Shown one piece after another: positions 46,837-55,755 of a DNA stretch of 64,000 nt. Source of the stretch: JACPPO01 sp965262505. Lineage in GTDB: Bacteria; Acidobacteriota; Vicinamibacteria; Vicinamibacterales; UBA2999. The translations under genes were made by a program, and so were the position numbers. How positions within the stretch are numbered: the stretch's first letter is position 1; the number at the start of each line of letters is the position of its first letter. The notes below the pieces were generated by a model, which made no database searches, was not told where the DNA came from, and saw only the letters and a program-made list of their open reading frames with translations. The stretch is taken from positions 3,100,001 through 3,164,000 of the forward strand of contig CBDHFM010000030.1 of the NCBI GenBank assembly GCA_965262505.1, in the 5' to 3' direction.

Positions 46837-48115
46837 CAGGCCGCTGAAAAAGTAACGTTCGTGGTCATATGCCTTTGTCCGCTGCGGTCGCTGACTCTCC
46901 GGACCCGCCCCGCATTGGGCGGTTCGCGCCGCGGGGGCCCTGGTCGCTCATGCGGTAGCCGGTAGTAACCGGCGCAATCGCACGATGTTGTACGCGGCGG
47001 CCGTGAAGGTGAAGATCCAGGTGACCAACGTGCCGCCGCGATGGCGGAGCTTTTTGAGCCCGCCAATAGTTTTCATCCAGTCGAAGCCTTGCTCGACGAG
47101 CTTCCGTTTCCGTTGACTCACGGCGTACCCGACGTGCCGGGTTGTTCGGTCATCGATCGCACTGCGTCGACCGGTCGTGTGCTGGGCGATGTGCGGCGTG
47201 ACCGTCATCGCGCGCAGACCGGCGACGAAGTCGCGGGTGTCGTACCCCTTGTCGGCCGCGACCGTCAGGCGATGGCGCCCGGGGAGGTCTTCGATCATCA
47301 CCAGGGCGGCATCCCGTTCGCCATGGCCGTCGGCCGGGGTGACCGTGGCCTTCACAATCAGCCCGGACCGATGCTCCATCAGCACGTGACCCAAGTAGCC
47401 CAGTCGCGCCTCGCGGCCGGGCGCTTTCTTGTACAGCCGCGCATCGGGATCCGTGCGCGATTGGTGCGTCTCGTTCGTCCGTCGCCGGCCCCGGAAATCG
47501 ACGGTGGGATTCCCACCGCCGTCGGCCGGGGGCGGCTCGTCCTGACGCGGACGGAAGCTCTTGTGGCTCGCCCAGGCCTCGAGCAACGTCCCGTCGACGG
47601 TGAAATGCTCGTCCGACAACAGCCGCTCGGTCTCGGCATGGATCAGCACGGCCTCGAAGAAGGCCTGCGCGATGTCCCCGGCGAGCAACCGGTCCCGATT
47701 CTTCGTGAACGTCGTCGCCGACCACACCGGGTCATCCATGCCGAGGCCCACGAACCAGCGGAACAGGATGTTGTAATCAAGCTGTTCCATCAGCTGCCGC
47801 TCGCTGCGGACGCTATAGATCGCCTGCAGCAGCAACGCCCGCAGCAGCCGCTCGGGTGGAATCGACGGGCGTCCGAAGTTGATGTACAACGTGCCGAAGC
47901 GAGGAGCGAGCCGTTCCAACGCCCGATCGGTAATGCGCCGGATCGCTCGCAACGGATGATCGGACGGCACACGGTCCTCGGGTGAAATGTAACTGAACAT
48001 CGATCCCGGCTGGTCATCGATTCCACGCATTGGACTGCTCCCTTCGTGAGTGGGAGCATCGTAGTACGGCGTGATCGTTGTGTCGATCCCTATTCGTTAC
48101 TTTTTCAGCAACCTG
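46837..48115 (-). mobile_element. IS5-family insertion sequence
   Basis: 1279 bases with near-perfect inverted ends (CAGGCCGCTGAAAAAGTAAC and CAGGTTGCTGAAAAAGTAAC read inward) and a CTAG duplication at 46833-46836 and 48116-48119, fitting the YTAR target of the IS5 group. Confidence 0.92.
46948..48030 (-). CDS. IS5-family transposase
   Basis: 360 residues, apparently intact. DUF772-like N-terminus (SDHPLRAIRRITDRALERLA), DDE residues in FTVDGTLLEAWAS, AADKGYDTRDFV and RKLVEQGFDWMKTIGGLKK. Complete and in one frame, so probably recently active. Confidence 0.93.
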   Translation of the reverse strand: MRGIDDQPGSMFSYISPEDRVPSDHPLRAIRRITDRALERLAPRFGTLYINFGRPSIPPERLLRALLLQAIYSVRSERQLMEQLDYNILFRWFVGLGMDDPVWSATTFTKNRDRLLAGDIAQAFFEAVLIHAETERLLSDEHFTVDGTLLEAWASHKSFRPRQDEPPPADGGGNPTVDFRGRRRTNETHQSRTDPDARLYKKAPGREARLGYLGHVLMEHRSGLIVKATVTPADGHGERDAALVMIEDLPGRHRLTVAADKGYDTRDFVAGLRAMTVTPHIAQHTTGRRSAIDDRTTRHVGYAVSQRKRKLVEQGFDWMKTIGGLKKLRHRGGTLVTWIFTFTAAAYNIVRLRRLLPATA

Positions 48116-48131
48116 CTAGAGTGGAGACGCG

Positions 48132-48608
48132 ATGACAAAGACAGAACAGACACGGTTACAGGCGTGGCGATTCAAGGTGCTACAGCAGGCGGCCGACGGT
48201 CCGCGTAACGTGGCGCGCACCTGCCAGCATTTCGGGATTTCCCGCCAGGCCTTCTACCGGTGGAAGCGACGGCACGAGGCCTACGGCGAAGCGGGTCTCT
48301 GGGACCGACCCCGGGCGCCACATCGGTCGCCCCGAGCCCTGCCGCAGGCGGTCGTCAGCAAGATCGTCTACCTCCGGCAGCACTACCACTTCGGGCCGGG
48401 TAGGATTGCGGACTATCTGAAGCGGTTTCATCATTTGACCGTGGCGCGATCGTCGGTGCACCGCGTGCTGGGGCGGCATGGTATGAACCGGCTGCCGGCG
48501 AACCAAAAACACCGACCGCATGCGAAGCGCTGGCAGCGCTACGAGAAGCCTCAGCCCGGCCACCGCCTGCAAATGGATGTGAAGTTCCTTGCGTGGCCTC
48601 GGCTTTGA
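48132..48608 (+). pseudogene. 5' part of an IS481-type transposase
   Basis: 158 codons: two helix-turn-helix segments (ARTCQHFGISRQAFYRWKRR, FGPGRIADYLKRFHHLTVAR), then PGHRLQMDVKFL with the first catalytic Asp. It breaks off at about 48595, where an opposite-strand fragment of another transposase begins. Confidence 0.8.
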
Positions 48609-48752
48609 GGGTCCGATGCATGCGTTCATGGCGGCCGTTCTGCTGCGGGGACGACGGCTCGATCAGCTTGGGCAGAATGCCGAGCGAAGCCACCAGACCG
48701 ACAACGTCGAGAGGCGCCCGAGCGCGGTGGTGGCGAACGGGACGCCGTTGTC
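48596..48752 (-). pseudogene. DDE integrase-core transposase fragment
   Basis: Minus-strand fragments DNGVPFATTALGRLSTLSVW and, after a frameshift, GILPKLIEPSSPQQNGRHER and MHRTLKAEAT. These are the second Asp and Glu regions of an IS3/IS481-like integrase core. It is fused in frame to the truncated istB on one side and abuts the IS481 fragment on the other. Confidence 0.7.
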
Positions 48753-49163
48753 GGTCGTGAAGAGCACGCGATAAGCACGCTCGATGGCCTTGAGCCCGAG
48801 GCCGATGGCGAGGTAGATCTTGCCCGCGCCGGGCGGGCCGAGGAGCAGGACGTTCTCGCCATGTTCCAGGAAGTGGCACAGGCTCAACGTCTGGATCTGT
48901 TTCTTATCCAATGACGGCTGGTAGCCGAAGTCGAAGCTGTCGAGTCCCTTGACGAACGGAAAGCGGGCCAGGCTGGTCCGCATCGTGATGTGCTTGGCCG
49001 TTTTCGCGGCCACCTCTTCGGTGAGGAGCTGATCGAGGAAGTCGGCATAGGAGAGCTCGTGCGCCGGGGCATCCTGCAGCAGGGCTTCGAGTCGCTCGCG
49101 CACCTTGAAGAGGCGGAGCCGATGCAGGTGCTCGTCGAGGCGGGCCAGTGGGGTCGCCGTCAT
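48753..49163 (-). pseudogene. istB: istB, 5' part (IS21-family helper ATPase)
   Basis: Reads ARLDEHLHRLRLFKVRERLE, LSYADFLDQLL and LLLGPPGAGKIYLAIGLGLK, a Walker A in which the expected GKT is GKI. It ends after YRVLFTT, where the frame passes into the DDE transposase fragment; Walker B onward is lost. The istB ATG overlapped the istA stop before the IS630 copy inserted 13 bases upstream. Confidence 0.8.
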
Positions 49164-49176
49164 GCCACACCGCCTA

Positions 49177-50185
49177 GAGCGTTTTCTACTTGTACGTAGT
49201 ACCCCGGCATGGCACTTCTCCCGTTGGAGGTGCCATGGTGCCGTACTCGATGGACTTGCGGAAGCGTGTGTTGCGGGCGTGGGATGGGGGCATGGACGCG
49301 GAGAATGTCGCCGCCAAATACGAGGTGAGCCGGGCGTGGGTCCACCGGTTGGCTCAGCGGCGGCGCGAGACCGGCTCGATTGCGCCCCGGAAGGAAACGA
49401 AGTTTCGCGCCCGCGTCTTGACGGGCTATCAGGAAGATCGGCTGGGGGCGCTGATTACCGCACGGCCCGATGCGACACTCGCGGAGTTACGAGACGCGCT
49501 CCCGACCTCGGCGGCGTTGAGCACGCTCTGGCGCGCCATCGATCGCCTGGGGCTGACCGCTAAAAAAACGGTACACGCCGACGAACAACGACGCCCTGAT
49601 GTCGCCGCGGCGCGCCGCCGCTGGCAGGACCGGCTGCCGCTCCGCGCTGCGCGCCACTACGTCTTTCTCGATGAAACTGGTATCACGACCGATCTCTTGC
49701 GGCGCTACGGGCGAAGTCCGCGCGGTCTGCGGCTCCGCGATTACACGCCGTGTGGTCACTGGCAGACGCACACGGTCATCGCCGCCCTGCGGCTGGACGG
49801 CCAGCACGCGCCAGCGGTCTTCGATGGCCCGATCGACAATCCGACGTTTCTCGCCTACGTCGAGCAAGTGCTCGCACCGGCGCTGCGGCCGGGCGATGTG
49901 GTGGTGCTCGACAACCTCGTCGTGCACAAACAGCCCGAGGTGCAGGCGGCCATCGAACGAGTAGGGGCACACCTTCGTTTTCTACCGCCGTATAGTCCCG
50001 ACTTCAATCCGATCGAACTCGCGTTTGCGAAGTTGAAAGCATTCTTACGCGCCGCGCGCCCGCGCAGCTTCGCTCAGGTCGTCGAGCTCGTCGCCATCGC
50101 GATTCGTCTGTTCACGCCGCAGGAATGCGCCAATCTCGTCCATCACTGCGGTTACCGAGTCGCTACGGCGTTATGAAAAACGCTC
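49177..50185 (+). mobile_element. IS630-family element, copy 2
   Basis: 1009 bases; ends GAGCGTTTTC and GAAAAACGCTC inverted, flanked by TA (49175-49176 and 50186-50187). Inserted between istA and istB of an IS21-type element. It differs from copy 1 in sequence but is of the same subgroup. Confidence 0.9.
49235..50176 (+). CDS. IS630-family transposase
   Basis: 313 residues from ATG 49235, with GGAGG seven bases upstream. Helix-turn-helix (DAENVAAKYEVSRAWVHRLA) and DDE domain (YVFLDETGITTDLLRRYGRS, VVVLDNLVVHKQPEVQ, PPYSPDFNPIELAFAKLKAF). Single uninterrupted frame, unlike copy 1. Confidence 0.92.
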   Translation: MVPYSMDLRKRVLRAWDGGMDAENVAAKYEVSRAWVHRLAQRRRETGSIAPRKETKFRARVLTGYQEDRLGALITARPDATLAELRDALPTSAALSTLWRAIDRLGLTAKKTVHADEQRRPDVAAARRRWQDRLPLRAARHYVFLDETGITTDLLRRYGRSPRGLRLRDYTPCGHWQTHTVIAALRLDGQHAPAVFDGPIDNPTFLAYVEQVLAPALRPGDVVVLDNLVVHKQPEVQAAIERVGAHLRFLPPYSPDFNPIELAFAKLKAFLRAARPRSFAQVVELVAIAIRLFTPQECANLVHHCGYRVATAL

Positions 50186-50187
50186 TA

Positions 50188-51200
50188 GCGCACACACCGC
50201 CTCGTAGTAGGTCAGATCCCGGACTTCGATGTCGGGCAGCGGGACGAGGCGGGGCCGGCCGCCGCCGGTGGAGTACCGCTGGCGGGCGTTTCGGGCGATC
50301 GGACCCGGCCCGTGCTCGGGCGAATCCGAAGCTAGTGTTTGCCCTCCAACTCCGGATGCGTAGCCACGACCTGGCCCCGGTGCGCCACCTCGAGCTGTCC
50401 GGCCCGCCGACGAACCTCGACGGTCTGCCCGATCAACGGGAACGGCACCGCATACCGATTCATGTCGATGCTGATCAGATAATCCGTCGCCGCGATGCGC
50501 GTCAGCGTCGCCTCGAGGCGAAACGCCCGACCTGCGTGGGCCGGCACGAGGATGTCGCGCTCCCGCGCAAAGCGATCGCACAGCCGTTCGTGGGTTGTAC
50601 CGTGTACGCGGATGTCGGCCACGGTGGTCATCCACGCCTGCAGTTGCTCGGCAAAATCGAGGTCATCGCGAAACTGCCGTCCCGGCAGGAAGTTGCGGCG
50701 GAAGTACTTGACGCCAGATTCGACCTTGCCCTGTCTGCGCCCGGTACGGCTGACACAGTCGAGGCTCAAAGCCCCAGAAGTCCGCGAAGGCCTTGAACGT
50801 CGTGTTCCAGTGCACCCGGCCGGCTTCGGTAGGCGCGCACACGGTCCGCGGCCGGTCGTAGAGATGCGCGTGCGTGTGACCCCCGAAGTAGGCAAATGCT
50901 TGCTCATGCGCATCGAGAAAGTCGCCCAGCGTTTCGCTCAAACCCGGGATGTAGACGCTCCGGCGCGAGTACCCGAGCGTCAGCACGAAGATGTGCCGCA
51001 CCACCCGCTGCTGGCCGAACGTGACCCGCGTCTGGCCCCAGTCGCTCTGTAGACCGGCCGGCGTTTCAAACCGCGTCCACGTCGCCTCCGCCAGCAGCTG
51101 CGCGGCGCGTAAGCGGCGCCGGTCGTGGTAAACGCCCTCAATCCAGCGAAGGTCCGCGTTCGCGGATCCGACCGGCCATCCCCTTAACCCCATTGAGGCG
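50188..51200 (-). pseudogene. istA: istA, truncated and frameshifted (IS21 family)
   Basis: Catalytic core visible in three frames: QSDWGQTRVTFGQQRVVRHI (first Asp), HLYDRPRTVCAPTEAG (second Asp), GKVESGVKYFRRNFLPG (Glu), DRFARERDILVPAHAGRAFR, and the end LVPLPDIEVRDLTYYEAVCA. At least two indels lie near 50750 and 50340. The N-terminal helix-turn-helix is missing where the IS30 copy begins. Confidence 0.8.
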
Positions 51201-51211
51201 TTCACTCGGGT

Positions 51212-52655
51212 AGATTCAACCGGTCGTCGCAACGTCTCAACGATGAGGAGTTGCGATGGGAACACCGAAACGTCGACGGTCACATCGTGCGGGACGTGCT
51301 CCGATGCGGTCGCCGGGGCGCCCGACGGCGGGACGCCGTGAGCACCGGCGCCGATTTTGGGAATCAATCGCTTGTGGCTTGTCCAGCGAAGAGGCTGCGC
51401 TGGCTGCCGGCGTGTCTCAGCCGGTCGGTACTCGATGGTTCCGCGAAAGTGGAGGCATGCCGCCGATCAGCCTGGCCCCACTGTCGGGGCGTTATCTGTC
51501 GTTTGCCGAGCGCGAAGAAATTGCCATTTTGCACGCCCAGCACGTCGCCATTCGTGACATCGGTCGGCGAGTCAGCCGCTCCGCGTCGACCATCTCGCGC
51601 GAGCTACGTCGCAATGCGGCCACCCGCAATGGTGGGCTGGAGTATCGCGCGACGACCGCGCAGTGGCACGCCGACCTGAAGGCCAAAAGACCGAAGGTAG
51701 CGAAGCTGGCGCAGCACGACGAGCTGCGTCGCTACGTGCAAGACCGACTTGTGGGCATGGTGACGGCCACGGACGGGACGAAGGTGCGTGGTCCCGCTGT
51801 GCACTGGAATGGTCGCCGTCACGGTCGTCGGCAGGATCGACGCTGGGCGGCTTCATGGAGTCCCGAGCAAATCGCCAACAGACTGCACGTCGACTTCCCC
51901 GATGATGAATCGATGCGGATCTCCCACGAGGCCATCTACCAAGCGCTCTACGTGCAAGGACGAGGTGCGTTGCGACGCGAACTGGTGACGTGCTTGCGGA
52001 CCGGACGGGCGCTACGGGTTCCTAGAGCACGTACACGCGGACGCGGCAAGCAGTTCGTCCGATCCGACATCATGATCAGTCAGCGCCCCGCCGAAGCCGA
52101 CGATCGGGCGGTGCCAGGACACTGGGAGGGTGACCTGATTGTCGGGCTGGGTAGCTCCGCGATTGGGACCCTCGTGGACCGCACCACCCGTTTCACGATG
52201 CTGCTGCATCTCCCTCGCATGGATGATTATGGGCAGCCTCGGATCAAGAACGGTCCCGCACTGGCCGGGCACGGTGCCGAGGCCGTTCGAGACGCCATCG
52301 CGTCGGCGATCCTCACGCTACCGGAGCAGCTTCGCCGTTCACTGACGTGGGACCAAGGTGCCGAGATGGCTCAACACGTTCAGCTCCGCATCGTCACCGG
52401 TCTACCAATCTACTTCTGCGATCCGCATAGCCCCTGGCAACGCGGCACGAACGAGAACACCAACGGCCTGCTCCGCCAGTACTTTCCCAAAGGCACCGAC
52501 CTGTCCAGGCACTCCCGCGATGACCTTGACGCTGTGGCTGCTGCTCTCAATGGTCGCCCCCGGAAGACCCTCGCCTGGCAGACCCCCGCGGAGGCGCTTA
52601 GGAATCAGCTATGCTCGGTCACACAACGCGGTGTTGCGACGATACCTTGAACCCA
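51212..52655 (+). mobile_element. IS30-family insertion sequence
   Basis: Imperfect inverted ends around TTCAACCGGTCGTCGCAAC (left) and TTCAAGGTATCGTCGCAAC (read inward from the right) enclose one intact transposase gene. Boundaries are approximate to a few bases. It truncates istA on the left and an amine-oxidase fragment on the right. Confidence 0.82.
51256..52650 (+). CDS. IS30-family transposase
   Basis: 464 residues. N-terminal helix-turn-helix pair (LSSEEAALAAGVSQPVGTRW, RDIGRRVSRSASTISRELRR), catalytic DDE in GHWEGDLIVGLGSSAIGTLV, SLTWDQGAEMAQH and GTNENTNGLLRQYFPKGTDL. Complete. Confidence 0.93.
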   Translation: MGTPKRRRSHRAGRAPMRSPGRPTAGRREHRRRFWESIACGLSSEEAALAAGVSQPVGTRWFRESGGMPPISLAPLSGRYLSFAEREEIAILHAQHVAIRDIGRRVSRSASTISRELRRNAATRNGGLEYRATTAQWHADLKAKRPKVAKLAQHDELRRYVQDRLVGMVTATDGTKVRGPAVHWNGRRHGRRQDRRWAASWSPEQIANRLHVDFPDDESMRISHEAIYQALYVQGRGALRRELVTCLRTGRALRVPRARTRGRGKQFVRSDIMISQRPAEADDRAVPGHWEGDLIVGLGSSAIGTLVDRTTRFTMLLHLPRMDDYGQPRIKNGPALAGHGAEAVRDAIASAILTLPEQLRRSLTWDQGAEMAQHVQLRIVTGLPIYFCDPHSPWQRGTNENTNGLLRQYFPKGTDLSRHSRDDLDAVAAALNGRPRKTLAWQTPAEALRNQLCSVTQRGVATIP

Positions 52656-52659
52656 ATCT

Positions 52660-52919
52660 CGACACGGCCCGCGACCGGCTGGTCGGCGAGTCCCGCCATC
52701 TCCCCGTTTCCGTAGAAGCCCAACAGGATCCCCTTCGCCGACAAGTAGTCGTTCGACGGGTACGAGAACTCGCCCAACTGCAGGCTGCTCGACCACGGAT
52801 GGCTGCCGAAGATCCCTTCGTCCTACTCCCAGAACCGCCTCCGCATTTGCAGCCCCATCTTTGCCACCGCGCTGTGGCCGGTGACGCGCACCGCCGTGGC
52901 CATCTCCGAACGCAGCGTC
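52660..52919 (-). pseudogene. fragment of a flavin monoamine oxidase gene
   Basis: Minus-strand frame: KMGLQMRRRFWE, a stop, then DEGIFGSHPWSSSLQLGEFS, YPSNDYLSAKGILLGFYGNG and EMAGLADQPVAGRVE. This matches my memory of the substrate domain of flavin-dependent amine oxidases. Both ends are missing and one TAG interrupts it. A shred of host chromosome between IS copies. Confidence 0.6.
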
Positions 52920-52935
52920 GCCGATCAGCTTCTCC

Positions 52936-53212
52936 TTATGTAATACGCATCCCGTCGTCGAACGTTTCCCAGGGCGTGCGCCCGCAGCACATCTTGCCCT
53001 GGTGTGTACGCTGGTCGTTGTAGGTTGTGAGCTAGGCGTCGAGGTCCTGCTGCAGGGCGTCGAGACTCCCATAGAGCTTCTTCCGAAACGCCACCTGGTA
53101 GGCGCGGTCTTGTGGAACCGCTCGCAGATGCCGTTGGTCTGCGGGCTCTTGACCTTCGTCTTCGTGTGGTCGATGTCGTTGACCGCCCAGGAAGAGCTGG
53201 TACGGATGTTCG
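52936..53212 (-). pseudogene. 3' fragment of an IS3/IS481-like transposase
   Basis: Reads NDIDHTKTKVKSPQTNGICE, RFHKT, then in another frame AFRKKLYGSLDALQQDLDA, stop, LTTYNDQRTHQGKMCCGRTP and WETFDDGMRIT. Frameshift and stop make it non-functional. Confidence 0.75.
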
Positions 53213-53224
53213 TCGTGCCGGCCA

Positions 53225-53503
53225 CAAAACTCGGTTCCTCGATCAGGATCTTGGCGGCAACCGCAGTCGTTGGAGGCAATAAAACCACAGCGTTACAGAT
53301 CGCCCTCGCACACTTCCTCTACAACCTGATAGGCGTCGTCGTGGTCTACGGCACCCCATGGCTGCGACGCGTTCCGCTTCACGGCGCGCAATGGATCGCC
53401 GAGATCGGTCCTGAACGGAAGGGACTCGCACTCGCCTACATCCTGTCGGTCTTTTTCGCCATTCCGGCCGTGCTCACCGTCGCCACACTGCGGCTGTTCT
53501 AGG
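53225..53503 (+). pseudogene. 3' fragment of a Na/Pi-cotransporter gene
   Basis: About 90 codons (TTALQIALAHFLYNLIGVVV, YGTPWLRRVPL, LALAYILSVFFAIPAVLTVA) match the C-terminal membrane part of the sodium-dependent phosphate transporter family. The N-terminal bulk is gone, replaced by transposase debris. Confidence 0.6.
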
Positions 53504-53539
53504 AACGACGTGCTCCCCCTAGATCGGTGGCTGTTAGGG

Positions 53540-53640
53540 GCGTTTCTTAACACGCACGTCCCCCCCCGCAGCAGCCCCGTGATCCGCCGATAGCCATAGC
53601 GCCCATACTGGGTCGCCAGCTCGATGATCCGATTGACCAG
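53540..53640 (-). pseudogene. small IS3 orfB fragment
   Basis: About 30 codons containing RIIELATQYGRYGYRRITGL, the conserved YGYRRI region of IS3-family orfB. Nothing else of that IS is recognisable. Confidence 0.55.
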
Positions 53641-53762
53641 TTAGCGTCCCAGAACGTGGTGGAAATTCGGCAGGTCGCAGCGTGTAGACAGCGAAGCGGC
53701 CATTGCGCATCGTTTCCGTGAGTTCTTCGGGCAGAAGGACACGCACGAAAGGGAGATGACGG

Positions 53763-54850
53763 ATGGCCATACCCAGGATGGATCTGTCGGCGTTCGTTGG
53801 CAAGTTGTTGGAGGAGCAGAAGGGCGACGTGCTGCGCGAGGGCGTGCGGGTCCTCGCGCGGGCGTTGATGGAGGCGGAGGTCACCGACCTGGTCGGCGCT
53901 GACCGCTATGAACGCACCGAGGCGCGGAGGGCGTATCGCAACGGCAGCCGGACGCGCGCGTGGGATACGCGGGTCGGGACGCTCGAGTTGGCCGTGCCGA
54001 AGGTGCGGCCTGGCAGCTACTACCCCTCGCTCTTGCAGCCGTGGCGGCGGGCGGAACAGGCGCTCCGGGCGGTGGTGCAGGAAGCCTACGTCCATGGGCG
54101 TGTCGACGCGGAAGGTCGACGAGCTGGTGAAAGCCTTGGACCTCGACGGGATCTCGAAGTCGCAGGTGTCGCGGATGTGTCAGGAACTCGATGCCATCGT
54201 CGAGCCGTTCCGCACCCGGCGGCTCACGGCCGAGTATCCCTACCTGTGGGTGGATGCGACGTATCACAAGGTGGGGTCGACGGCCGGGTCGTGAGCCAAG
54301 CGACGGCGGTCGCGGTCGGGGTCACCCCCCGAGGGCGAACGGCACGTGCTCGGCGTTGACGACGGGCCTCGGAAGAGGGGGCCTTCTGGACGGCGTTTCT
54401 CCGCAGCCTCGTGCAGCGGGGTCTGGGCGGCGTGCGCCTGATGATCTCCGATGCCCACGAGGGGCTGAAACACACGATCGGGAAGGTACTCGGCGGGGCG
54501 AGCTGGCAACGCCGCGTCCACTTCATGCGGAACCTGCTGGCGTTGGTCCCCCACGGGGCCCAGGAAGCCGTGGCGGCGATCGTCCGCACGGTGTTCGCCC
54601 AGCCAGACCATGCCAGTGCCCTGGCCCAGTTGCAGAAGGTCGTCGAGGGGCTGCAGCCGCGTTTCGCGCAGGCCGCGACGCTCCTGGCCGACGCCGCCGA
54701 GGACCTGTTGGCTCACAAGCACTTTCCGGCCGAGCATCGCACCCGGCTCCACTCCACGAATCCGCTCGAGCCCGACGGTAGACGCCCGGGCCAACGCCCC
54801 GCCGAGGCGCTAGCTGCGACGCTGCGGCGGAAAGTACCGCCTGAGTTTTT
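53763..54850 (+). pseudogene. IS256-family (mutator-type) transposase, multiple frameshifts
   Basis: Pieces in different frames: VTDLVGADRYERTEARRAYR; ISKSQVSRMCQELDAIVEPF with YPYLWVDATYHKV (first Asp); GVRLMISDAHEGLKHTIGKV (second Asp); MRNLLALVPHGAQEAVAAIV and the end HSTNPLE. At least three indels. No intact copy is present in the window. Confidence 0.85.
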
Positions 54851-54913
54851 CGACGTGGGAGGTGGCTGTGTCTGGGGACGGCGTCATAGAACGGCCCCTC
54901 CGTTCGTAGCAGC

Positions 54914-55747
54914 ATGGACCGGTCCCTCGAAGATCAGGTGAGCGAATACGTCAGCGGCAACGGACGCATCGTCGTCCTCACTGGCGCGGGCATCTCCGCT
55001 GAAAGCGGTATCCTCATCTTCCGCGGCGAGGAGGGCTACTGGCAGGTCGGCTCGCGGAACTACCACCCGCAGGAGATGGCTACCTTCCACACCTTCTGCG
55101 AGATGCCCGACGAGGTATGGGCGTGGTACCTGTATCGGCGATCGGTCTGTCGCACCGCGAAACCAAACGCCGCGCACGACGCACTCGTGCGGCTGGAGCA
55201 GCACCTCGGCGAACGCTTCCAGCTCATCACGCAGAACGTCGACGGGCTGCACCTGCGCGCCGGGCAGTCGCCCGGGCGCACCTGGCAGATCCACGGCGAC
55301 ATCGAGTTCATGCGCTGCGCGAAGGAATGCGACGCGACGCTCCACCCCATGCCGGCAGCGATTGGCGACGAGTTCGGCAAGACCGACAAGCTCGACGATC
55401 GGCTGCGGGGTCTGCTCGTCTGCCCGACGTGCGGAGGGCGGTCTCGGCCCCATGTGCTCTGGTTCGACGAGACGTACGACGAGCCCCGCTACCGCTTCGA
55501 GTCATCGATGAACGCGATGATCGGCGCGGACGCGTTGGTCGTCATCGGCACCAGCGGCGCCACCACGCTGCCGTCGCTGCTGGTGCAGACGTCGGTGCGG
55601 ACGGGGATCCCGCTGCTGGTGGTTGATCCGGGCGACAGCGTCTTCACCGAAGCGGCGGAGTCGGCGCCGCACGGCTTGCACGCGCGCGGCGCCGCGGTCC
55701 AGATGGTCCCGCGCATCGCCGCGGCGCTGGGCGCGGGGACCGCGTGA
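54914..55747 (+). CDS. sirtuin, NAD-dependent protein deacylase
   Basis: 277 residues: GAGISAESGI (24-33) of the NAD loop, TQNVDGLHLRAG, the catalytic His in WQIHGDIEF, zinc cysteines in RCAKEC and VCPTCGG, and GTSGATTLPS. Tyr72 and Arg75 (WYLYRR) fit the YxxR motif of class III sirtuins that prefer succinyl or malonyl lysine; that preference is inferred. Intact although surrounded by IS debris. Its natural right-hand neighbour was probably the convergent methyltransferase-like gene. Confidence 0.88.
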   Translation: MDRSLEDQVSEYVSGNGRIVVLTGAGISAESGILIFRGEEGYWQVGSRNYHPQEMATFHTFCEMPDEVWAWYLYRRSVCRTAKPNAAHDALVRLEQHLGERFQLITQNVDGLHLRAGQSPGRTWQIHGDIEFMRCAKECDATLHPMPAAIGDEFGKTDKLDDRLRGLLVCPTCGGRSRPHVLWFDETYDEPRYRFESSMNAMIGADALVVIGTSGATTLPSLLVQTSVRTGIPLLVVDPGDSVFTEAAESAPHGLHARGAAVQMVPRIAAALGAGTA

Positions 55748-55755
55748 CGCCCTAG

